Assembly (NCBI GenBank): GCA_002352105.1
Contig: DEHV01000015.1
Coordinates: forward strand, 41,360-69,382
Origin: Chitinophagaceae bacterium UBA2791
Lineage (GTDB): Bacteria; Bacteroidota; Bacteroidia; Chitinophagales; Chitinophagaceae
DNA length: 28,023 nt
Reading direction: 5' to 3'
The translations under genes were made by a program, and so were the position numbers. This document shows positions 22,048 to 28,023 of the stretch, one piece after another. The number at the start of each line of letters is the position of its first letter. The stretch's first letter is position 1. The notes below the pieces were generated by a model, which made no database searches, was not told the DNA's origin, and worked only from the letters and a program-made list of their open reading frames with translations.

Positions 22048-22665
22048 ATGAAAGGTATTATCGGTAAGAAAATCGGGATGACCAGTGTCTTCACCCCGGA
22101 TGGCAAACAAACCCCCTGCACCATCATCGAAGCGGGCCCCTGTACGGTGACCCAGGTTAAGACAAAAGACTCAGACGGATATAATGCTACCCAAATAGCA
22201 TTCGGCGAAAGAAAAGAAAAACACTCCAACGCGGCCTTAAACAATCATTTCGCCAAAGCCAATACCAGCCCGAAAAAATTTGTAAAAGAATTCCGCGATT
22301 TCTCTCTTGAAAAGAATTTAGGAGAATCCATTACCGTAGAAATATTTGAAGAAGGAGAAAAGGTAGACGTTGTGGGAACCACCAAAGGAAAGGGTTTCCA
22401 GGGCGTGGTAAAACGTCATGGCTTTCATGGCGTCGGCGAGCAGTCGCACGGTCAGCACGATCGTCAGCGGGCTCCCGGATCGATAGGCAACTCTTCCGAC
22501 GCTTCCAGGGTATTCAAGGGCATGCGCATGGCTGGTCGCATGGGCGGCGAAAGGGTAAAGATCAAGAGCCTGAAAGTGGTAAAAATATTTCCCGACAAGA
22601 ACTATATACTGGTGAATGGTTCCGTTCCCGGTCATAACGGATCAATCGTACTGATACAGAAGTAA
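22048..22665 (+). CDS. rplC: 50S ribosomal protein L3
   Basis: Early-assembly protein close to the peptidyl transferase centre. It has 205 residues from the ATG at 22048 (MKGIIGKKIGMTSVF), the family N-terminus. The in-frame ATG at 21988 would add 20 residues with no similarity and would open inside the hairpin at 21980-22020, so it is rejected. FQGVVKRHGFHGVGEQSHGQHDRQRAPGSIG and RVFKGMRMAGRMG are the central L3 blocks. The stretch after GSIG reads NSSDA instead of the QNQTP of E. coli, so the glutamine methylated by PrmB there is absent. Confidence 0.97.
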   Translation: MKGIIGKKIGMTSVFTPDGKQTPCTIIEAGPCTVTQVKTKDSDGYNATQIAFGERKEKHSNAALNNHFAKANTSPKKFVKEFRDFSLEKNLGESITVEIFEEGEKVDVVGTTKGKGFQGVVKRHGFHGVGEQSHGQHDRQRAPGSIGNSSDASRVFKGMRMAGRMGGERVKIKSLKVVKIFPDKNYILVNGSVPGHNGSIVLIQK

Positions 22666-22685
22666 TCATCATAACCGAAAGAAAG

Positions 22686-23327
22686 ATGCAAGTAGATATT
22701 TTAAATATAAAAGGTGAAAAAACAGGACGTTCAGTAGAATTGCCTGATGAAATATTTGGTATTGAGCCGAATGACCATGTAATTTACCTGGCTGTAAAAC
22801 AGTTTCTTGCCGCGCAGCGCCAGGGAACGCATAAAGTGAAAACCCGTTTGGAAGTGAAGGGCTCCAGCAAAAAGCTGCATCGCCAGAAAGGTACCGGCGG
22901 CTCCCGTAAAGGGAATATCCGCAACCCCCTGTATAAGGGCGGCGGATCCATCTTCGGTCCCAAACCCAGGACATACGATTTCAAGCTGAACTATAAGGTA
23001 AAAGGACTGGCCAAATGTTCCGCTCTTTCTTATAAGGTGAAAGAGAACAGCCTGCTGGTGCTGGAAGACGTTAAGCTGGAATCGCCCAAAACCAAAGAAG
23101 CGGCCGGCATTTTGAAGAACCTGCAGGCGGATAAGAAAAAAGTGCTGGTGCTGACCGGGGGCCAGGAAGACAATTTCAGGCTTTCTTTCCGCAACCTGCC
23201 CAATGTTACCGGGTATCAGTTCAATGACATGAACACCTACGACATTGTGAATTCGAACGTGGTGGTGATCACCGAAAGCGCGGCTAAAATGATCGTTGAG
23301 GACGTGAAGGAAATTAGTTCTAATTAA
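22686..23327 (+). CDS. rplD: 50S ribosomal protein L4
   Basis: Lines the peptide exit tunnel; in E. coli it is also the regulator of the S10 operon. It has 213 residues. The tunnel loop region is HRQKGTGGSRKGNIRNPLYKG, then GSIFGPKPRTYDF. The C-terminal half (VKENSLLVLEDVKLESPKTKEA...) is the globular Rossmann-like body. It begins 20 nt after rplC. Whether it regulates this operon as in E. coli is open; the structured spacer upstream of rplC is a place to look. Confidence 0.97.
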   Translation: MQVDILNIKGEKTGRSVELPDEIFGIEPNDHVIYLAVKQFLAAQRQGTHKVKTRLEVKGSSKKLHRQKGTGGSRKGNIRNPLYKGGGSIFGPKPRTYDFKLNYKVKGLAKCSALSYKVKENSLLVLEDVKLESPKTKEAAGILKNLQADKKKVLVLTGGQEDNFRLSFRNLPNVTGYQFNDMNTYDIVNSNVVVITESAAKMIVEDVKEISSN

Positions 23328-23348
23328 TCATTGATAAATTATTAAGAG

Positions 23349-23648
23349 ATGAAGCTCTCTGATGTGCTGGTTAAGCCTATCGTAACGGAAAAAAGCAATA
23401 AGCTCTCTGATCAGAGCAGGACCTATACTTTTAAGGTTGACCGCAGGGCCAACAAACTGGAAGTGAAAAAGGCCATCGAAGATTTTTACGGCGTGAACGT
23501 CGTAGACATCAATACGGTAGTCGTTCCTGCCAAGACAAAATCGAAGTTTACAAAAGCCGGTTTTATTTCCGGACGTAAACCCTCGTACAAGAAAGCCTAT
23601 GTAAAGGTTGCGGAAGGCGAAACCATCGACCTGTATGGAAATATTTAG
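23349..23648 (+). CDS. rplW: 50S ribosomal protein L23
   Basis: Sits at the tunnel exit and docks trigger factor and SRP. It has 99 residues. Conserved blocks are DVLVKPIVTEKSN, YTFKVDRRANKLEVKKAIEDFYGVNV and GRKPSYKKAYVKVAEGETIDLY. It follows rplD after 21 nt; the gap to rplB is 73 nt. Confidence 0.97.
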   Translation: MKLSDVLVKPIVTEKSNKLSDQSRTYTFKVDRRANKLEVKKAIEDFYGVNVVDINTVVVPAKTKSKFTKAGFISGRKPSYKKAYVKVAEGETIDLYGNI

Positions 23649-23721
23649 GATCGCAGCGAAACAAAGAATGGCCCCGGCAGCCGCAAATAGCCGAACATTA
23701 TAAACTGAAAAGACCCAGGAT

Positions 23722-24561
23722 ATGCCTTTAAGAAAATATAAACCGATCACAGCCGGAACCAGGTGGAGAATCGGAAACGCTTATGCAGAAATTACTTCGG
23801 ATAACCCCGAAAAAAGCTTACTGGAAAAAAAATCTTCCACAGGCGGAAGAAATTTCCAGGGTAGGAGATCAATGCGTTACAGGGGCGGCGGTCACAAGAA
23901 AAAATACCGCGTCATTGATTTTAAAAGGAACAAAAAAGAGATCCCCGCTACCATCGCTTCTATTGAGTATGATCCGAACCGTACGGCGTTTATTGCCTTA
24001 TTGCATTATGCCGACGGCGAAAAAAGATATATCCTGGCCCCGCAGGGATTACAGGTGGGAGCTGCCATCGTATCCGGCGACGCTGTTGCGCCTGAGATCG
24101 GGAACGCCCTGCAGATGAAAAATATCCCCTTGGGCACCAATATTCACAATATTGAGATGCAGCCCGGACAGGGAGGTATTTTGGTAAGAAGCGCCGGTAC
24201 TTCCGCGCAGCTGACCAACAAGGAAGAAAAATATGCCATCCTTAAAATGCCCTCCGGCGAGTTAAGAAAGGTATTGATCAACTGTTACGCTACTGTTGGC
24301 GTGGTCAGCAATAGCGACCACAGCCTGGAAACAATGGGTAAGGCGGGCCGCAACCGCTGGAAAGGCATCCGCCCCCGCAACAGAGGCGTTGCCATGAACC
24401 CGGTCGACCACCCGATGGGCGGCGGCGAAGGAAAGGCTTCGGGAGGACATCCCCGGTCAAGGACCAGCAAATATGCCAAGGGGCTTAAGTCGAGGAAAAG
24501 AGGAAAGGGCAGCGATAAGCTGATCATCCAAACCAAGAAAGGCAAAAAACTGGCGAAATAA
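23722..24561 (+). CDS. rplB: 50S ribosomal protein L2
   Basis: Needed for subunit joining and peptidyl transfer. It has 279 residues. The signature MNPVDHPMGGGEGKASGGHP, with the conserved histidine near the active site, is intact. GRNFQGRRSMRYRGGGHKKKYR is the N-terminal rRNA-binding block, and the tail is Lys-rich. An AGGA lies 6 nt before the ATG, one of the few SD-like sites in this operon. Confidence 0.98.
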   Translation: MPLRKYKPITAGTRWRIGNAYAEITSDNPEKSLLEKKSSTGGRNFQGRRSMRYRGGGHKKKYRVIDFKRNKKEIPATIASIEYDPNRTAFIALLHYADGEKRYILAPQGLQVGAAIVSGDAVAPEIGNALQMKNIPLGTNIHNIEMQPGQGGILVRSAGTSAQLTNKEEKYAILKMPSGELRKVLINCYATVGVVSNSDHSLETMGKAGRNRWKGIRPRNRGVAMNPVDHPMGGGEGKASGGHPRSRTSKYAKGLKSRKRGKGSDKLIIQTKKGKKLAK

Positions 24562-24588
24562 ATAATACTATCAAATTAACAATACACT

Positions 24589-24861
24589 ATGGGTCGTTCA
24601 ATTAAAAAAGGTCCTTATGTAGCCGCTAAACTGGAAAATAAAGTGCTGGCTATTAATGAGGGTAAGGCAAAGAAGAGCGTGATCAAAACCTGGAGCCGTC
24701 GGTCTACGATCACTCCCGATTTTGTAGGTCATACGTTCGCGGTTCATAACGGGAACAAGTTCATTCCGGTTTATGTAACTGAATTTATGGTAGGACATAA
24801 ACTCGGCGAGTTCGCGCCGACGCGTAACTTCAAAGGACACTCAAGTAAAAAAGTGGCATAA
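24589..24861 (+). CDS. rpsS: 30S ribosomal protein S19
   Basis: Head protein of the small subunit that contacts S13 and the A-site tRNA region. It has 90 residues. MGRSIKKGPYVAAKLENKV and TWSRRSTITPDFVGHTFAVHNGNKFIPVYVTEFMVGHKLGEFAPTR are standard S19 blocks. Confidence 0.98.
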   Translation: MGRSIKKGPYVAAKLENKVLAINEGKAKKSVIKTWSRRSTITPDFVGHTFAVHNGNKFIPVYVTEFMVGHKLGEFAPTRNFKGHSSKKVA

Positions 24862-24912
24862 ATCAGACAGGGGCCCGGCCTGGCCTGAACCCCTGCCGAA
24901 ATCAATTATAAC

Positions 24913-25257
24913 ATGGAAGCAATAGCTAAACTTAAAAATCACCCTACATCGCCCCGCAGAATGCGTTTGCTGGCCGATCTGATACGCGGAATGGAAGTGG
25001 AGAAAGCCCTGGCGGTATTGGAACACCATCCCCAGCATTCGGCTATGCCCTTATTCAAGCTGCTGAAAAGCGCGATCAATAACTGGGAACAGAAAAACGA
25101 AGGAAAGAGCGCTGCCGATGCGGGTCTTATTGTTAAAACGATTTATGTAGATAATGCGCGCACGTTAAAAAGGATGCTCCCCGCCCCCCAGGGCAGAGCG
25201 TATCGTTTACGCAAACGCAGTAACCATGTTACATTAGGAGTTGACGTTAAAATTTAA
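24913..25257 (+). CDS. rplV: 50S ribosomal protein L22
   Basis: Exit-tunnel protein; its long beta hairpin lines the tunnel and is where macrolide-resistance changes occur. It has 114 residues. Conserved blocks are SPRRMRLLADLIRGMEVEKALAVL and LIVKTIYVDNARTLKRMLPAPQGRAYRLRKRSNHVTL. The gap from rpsS is 51 nt. Confidence 0.96.
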   Translation: MEAIAKLKNHPTSPRRMRLLADLIRGMEVEKALAVLEHHPQHSAMPLFKLLKSAINNWEQKNEGKSAADAGLIVKTIYVDNARTLKRMLPAPQGRAYRLRKRSNHVTLGVDVKI

Positions 25258-25285
25258 TTGACTAAAAAAATATTCAAACCATAAT

Positions 25286-26068
25286 ATGGGTCAGAAAACA
25301 AATCCTATAGGCGCCAGATTGGGGATTATCCGCGGTTGGGAATCGAACTGGTATGGTAATAAAAGAGATTATTCTTCTAAGCTGATCGAAGACAACAAGA
25401 TCAGGACTTACCTGAACGCCCGTATCAATAAGGGCGGTATTTCCAAGATCGTTATTGAGCGTACGCTCAATAAGCTGATCATTACCATCCATACTTCCAA
25501 ACCCGGTATCATCATCGGCAAGGGAGGCGGAGAAGTGGACCGTATCAAGGAAGAGTTGAAAAAACTTACCGGCAAGGATGATGTGCAGATCAATATCCTC
25601 GAGATCCGTCGTCCCGAACTGGACGCCATGATTGTTGGAGATACCATTGCCCGCCAGATCGAAAATCGTATTAACTATAAACGGGCCATTAAAATGGCGA
25701 TCGCCTCTTCTCTTCGCATGGGAGCGGAAGGGATCAAAGTTAAGGTCAGCGGCCGTTTGGGCGGTTCGGAAATAGCCCGTTCGGAAGAGATCAAACAGGG
25801 TCGCACGCCTCTGCATACGCTGAGGATGGATATCGACTATGCCAATGTGTTTGCCCTTACGGTATATGGTAAGATCGGCATTAAAGTGTGGATCTGTAAG
25901 GGAGAGATCCTGGGTAAAAGGGATCTGAACCCGAATTTTGTCGGCGGTAAAACGGAGACCGGCGAAAGAAGAGAGAGAAGGGAAGACAGGCCGGAAAGGC
26001 GCGATGACAGGAGGGGAGGAGATAGAAGAGGAGCAGCAGCTGGACCGCGTCGCGAGGGAAGAAGATAA
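25286..26068 (+). CDS. rpsC: 30S ribosomal protein S3 with Arg/Glu-rich C-terminal tail
   Basis: mRNA-entry protein with helicase-like role on the small subunit. It has 260 residues versus about 233 in E. coli. MGQKTNPIGARLGIIRGWESNWYG starts it, and the KH domain has KPGIIIGKGGGEVDRI. The folded body ends near residue 218. The remaining 42 residues are low-complexity Arg/Glu/Asp/Gly (TGERRERREDRPERRDDRRGG...), ending in PRREGRR. Tails of this type are common on Bacteroidota S3 (from memory). The coding DNA here is purine-rich (GA-rich) compared with its neighbours. Confidence 0.96.
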   Translation: MGQKTNPIGARLGIIRGWESNWYGNKRDYSSKLIEDNKIRTYLNARINKGGISKIVIERTLNKLIITIHTSKPGIIIGKGGGEVDRIKEELKKLTGKDDVQINILEIRRPELDAMIVGDTIARQIENRINYKRAIKMAIASSLRMGAEGIKVKVSGRLGGSEIARSEEIKQGRTPLHTLRMDIDYANVFALTVYGKIGIKVWICKGEILGKRDLNPNFVGGKTETGERRERREDRPERRDDRRGGDRRGAAAGPRREGRR

Positions 26069-26104
26069 ACGTACATTATTAATTTACTTTTTTAATTTCT
26101 ATAC

Positions 26105-26524
26105 ATGTTACAACCTAAAAGAAGCAAACACAGGAAGGCGCAGAAAGGACGTATCCGCCAGGTAGCCAAAAGAGGCGCTACCATTGCTTTTGGTTCATTT
26201 GCCCTGAAAGCGCTGGAACCGGTATGGTTAACAAACCGTCAGATCGAAGCGGCGAGACAGGCGCTTACCCGTAGCATGAAAAGGGAAGGAAACGTATGGA
26301 TACGCGTATTTCCCGATAAGCCGGTTACCCGCAAACCCCAGGAGGTGAGAATGGGTAAGGGCAAGGGTAATCCTGAATTCTGGGCGGCAGTGGTTGAACC
26401 GGGACGCATCCTGTTCGAATGCGACGGCGTTGCGGAAGCGGTGGCCAAACAGGCGTTGGCATTGGCTGCGCAGAAACTGCCGATCAAAACAAAATTCATT
26501 ATTCGCAGGGATTATCAGGCATAA
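26105..26524 (+). CDS. rplP: 50S ribosomal protein L16
   Basis: Helps form the A-site tRNA-binding region of the large subunit. It has 139 residues. MLQPKRSKHRKAQKGRIR, FGSFALKALEPVWLTNRQIEAARQALTR and VRMGKGKGNPEFWAAVVEPGRILFECDGV are the standard blocks. The basic beginning and the arginine hydroxylated in some bacteria lie in the usual places. Confidence 0.97.
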   Translation: MLQPKRSKHRKAQKGRIRQVAKRGATIAFGSFALKALEPVWLTNRQIEAARQALTRSMKREGNVWIRVFPDKPVTRKPQEVRMGKGKGNPEFWAAVVEPGRILFECDGVAEAVAKQALALAAQKLPIKTKFIIRRDYQA

Positions 26525-26558
26525 ACCATAATCGCTTTCAACTTACAAATTTCGAAAA

Positions 26559-26777
26559 ATGTCAAAGAGAATTGATTTTTTAAAGACGCTGAAAGATATA
26601 AGCGAAGCAGATCTGAAAGCCAGGATCCAGGAAGATGAACTGCGTTTGAAAAAGCTCGAATTCGCTCATGCCATCTCTCCCCTGGAGAACCCGATGAGCA
26701 TTCGCAGTCTTCGTAAAGATATTGCGCGTTTAAAAACTGAATTGAATAAAAAGCATCAGGTTAATCTGACTAAATAA
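26559..26777 (+). CDS. rpmC: 50S ribosomal protein L29
   Basis: Small two-helix protein near the tunnel exit. It has 72 residues. The helix LKARIQEDELRLKKLEFAHAISPLENPMSIRSLRKDIARLKTEL follows the family pattern. It is 8 nt before rpsQ. Confidence 0.93.
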   Translation: MSKRIDFLKTLKDISEADLKARIQEDELRLKKLEFAHAISPLENPMSIRSLRKDIARLKTELNKKHQVNLTK

Positions 26778-26785
26778 ATAATACA

Positions 26786-27043
26786 ATGGTTGAAAGAAAT
26801 TTGCGCAAAACCAGAATCGGCCTGGTAACCAGTAATAGAATGGATAAAACCATTACGGTTGCTATCGAAAGAAAGGTAAAGCACCCTATCTACGGCAAGT
26901 TCGTAAAGAAAACGACCAAGTTTCATGCGCATGATGAAAAGAATGAGTGTTCTATCGGCGATACGGTGAAGATCATGGAAACGCGCCCGTTGAGCAAGTT
27001 GAAACGCTGGAGACTGGTGGAAGTGGTGGAGAAAGCGAAATAA
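26786..27043 (+). CDS. rpsQ: 30S ribosomal protein S17
   Basis: OB-fold primary binder of 16S rRNA. It has 85 residues. Blocks are RKTRIGLVTSNRMDKTITVAIERKVKHPIYGKFVKKTTKFHAHDE and IGDTVKIMETRPLSKLKRWRLVEVVEKAK. It is followed by an 81-nt gap before rplN with no clear feature. Confidence 0.97.
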   Translation: MVERNLRKTRIGLVTSNRMDKTITVAIERKVKHPIYGKFVKKTTKFHAHDEKNECSIGDTVKIMETRPLSKLKRWRLVEVVEKAK

Positions 27044-27124
27044 CCGCTTTCCCGGAACGGTACTTAATATTATGTATGTGTTTAATTGCTGCAGTAAAAC
27101 GCTGACAGCTTAAAGCTTAAAAAA

Positions 27125-27493
27125 ATGATTCAGCAAGAAAGTCGATTAAATGTAGCTGATAATAGCGGAGCCAAAGAGGTGTTGTGTATCCGCGTGCTGG
27201 GAAATAGCGGCCAGGATTACGCCAGGATCGGAGATAAGATCGTGGTGACCGTAAAAGACGCTATCCCCGCGGGAGGCATCAAAAAAGGAACCGTTACGAA
27301 AGCGGTTATCGTACGCACCAAAAATAAACTGCGCCGGAAAGACGGATCTTATATTCGTTTTGACGATAACGCCGTGGTGCTGCTTAACCAGGCCGATGAA
27401 CCCAGGGGCACCCGTATTTTCGGACCTGTTGCCAGGGAGCTCCGCGATAAGGGCTATATGAAGATCATTTCACTGGCCCCCGAGGTATTGTAA
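27125..27493 (+). CDS. rplN: 50S ribosomal protein L14
   Basis: Contacts the small subunit at bridge B8. It has 122 residues. MIQQESRLNVADNSGAKEV and IRFDDNAVVLLNQADEPRGTRIFGPVARELR are the family blocks. It opens the part of the cluster that corresponds to the E. coli spc operon, but no promoter is seen in the 81-nt gap, so it is probably transcribed with the S10 part. Confidence 0.98.
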   Translation: MIQQESRLNVADNSGAKEVLCIRVLGNSGQDYARIGDKIVVTVKDAIPAGGIKKGTVTKAVIVRTKNKLRRKDGSYIRFDDNAVVLLNQADEPRGTRIFGPVARELRDKGYMKIISLAPEVL

Positions 27494-27553
27494 TCGCGGC
27501 GACGGTACGATAAAAAACAAACAACATTCCCATAAGGAGTAAAAGCATAAAAA

Positions 27554-27892
27554 ATGAGCAACCGATTCAAACCTAAATTCAATATCAGGAAAGGCGATAC
27601 CGTGGCGGTGATTACCGGCGATGATAAGGACCTGAAAAAGCCGCGCAAGGTGCTGGAAGTTTTTCCGGACAAAGGCCGGGTATTGGTAGAAGGAGTGAAC
27701 ATTATTACTAAACATACGAAGCCTTCCGCGCGCGATACCAAGGGCGGGATCATCAAGAAGGAAGCGCCCATCAGCATCTCTAACGTTATGTTATGGGATG
27801 CCAGGAGCGGGGCCCCGACAAAGGTTAAACGGACCAGGGAAGATGGCAAACTGGTTCGCGTGTCAAAAAAATCCGGCGAGGTTATCAAATAA
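27554..27892 (+). CDS. rplX: 50S ribosomal protein L24
   Basis: Assembly-starting large-subunit protein with a KOW motif: IRKGDTVAVITGDDKDLKKPRKVLEVFPDKGRVLVEGVNIITKHTKPS (about residues 11-58). It has 112 residues. AAGGAG lies at 27534-27539, but 14 nt before the ATG, too far for normal Shine-Dalgarno pairing. Confidence 0.96.
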   Translation: MSNRFKPKFNIRKGDTVAVITGDDKDLKKPRKVLEVFPDKGRVLVEGVNIITKHTKPSARDTKGGIIKKEAPISISNVMLWDARSGAPTKVKRTREDGKLVRVSKKSGEVIK

Positions 27893-27904
27893 TTTATATC
27901 AACA

Positions 27905-28023
27905 ATGAGCGCTACAAAATATACTCCGAGATTATCAGACAAGTACAATAAGGAAGTTGTGCCTGCCTTAATGAAACGTTTTAACTACGACAACGTAATG
28001 CAGGTTCCGCGTCTGGAAAAGAT
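27905..28023 (+). CDS. rplE: 50S ribosomal protein L5 (3' end outside window)
   Basis: The first 39 codons are present: MSATKYTPRLSDKYNKEVV, then PALMKRFNYDNVMQVPRLEK. This is the L5 N-terminus, with the YNKEVVPALMKRFNYDNVMQVP block that leads into the 5S rRNA-binding domain. It starts 12 nt after rplX and runs off the window end; there is no sign of damage. Confidence 0.95.
   Translation, partial: MSATKYTPRLSDKYNKEVVPALMKRFNYDNVMQVPRLEK

Noticed and set aside
27534..27539. AAGGAG as the rplX ribosome binding site
   Set aside because: It is 14 nt from the ATG, too far for usual pairing, and the rest of the operon mostly lacks such sites; likely chance.

Overview
The window is about 28 kb of chromosomal DNA from a member of the Bacteroidota, most likely a Chitinophagaceae-like lineage. 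The lineage call rests on several signs: repeated -7 elements of the form TAnnTTTG with few clear Shine-Dalgarno sequences, a split str/S10 ribosomal region with no tuf between fusA and rpsJ, a ComA/HSA32-family gene coupled to aroE, and several Bacteroidota-style conserved hypothetical genes. I did no database search, so names come from motifs and lengths.

Layout, left to right. Positions 1-7877 hold a + strand run of housekeeping genes: purL (5' end outside the window), hldD, proC, pyrG and yidC. A strong hairpin terminator follows yidC. Positions 8009-9092 hold two small exported proteins facing each other. Positions 9381-12360 hold a TPR protein, then a comA-like gene and aroE in a tight overlapping pair. 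Positions 12442-13030 are an A+T-rich toxin-antitoxin pair on the - strand, with a perfect 18-bp palindrome on its promoter. Positions 13150-16641 continue on the - strand: a hotdog thioesterase, a membrane anti-sigma-like protein, an ECF sigma factor, rdgB, and a protein whose C-terminal part resembles the DNA polymerase III psi subunit (HolD). ilvE is divergent from that operon across a perfect inverted repeat.

Positions 17868-28023 are the ribosomal region: rpsL-rpsG (own promoter, strong terminator), fusA (own -7 element), then rpsJ-rplC-rplD-rplW-rplB-rpsS-rplV-rpsC-rplP-rpmC-rpsQ-rplN-rplX-rplE. The last gene is cut by the window end. Two unusually long gaps here, fusA-rpsJ (341 nt) and rpsJ-rplC (266 nt), are packed with inverted repeats. 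The second is a candidate intercistronic regulatory RNA.

Most of the window is ordinary core genome. The parts most worth a second look are the psi-like protein with a long disordered insert, the structured rpsJ-rplC spacer, the toxin-antitoxin operator, and the comA-aroE coupling. No rRNA, tRNA, CRISPR array, insertion sequence or prophage is visible.
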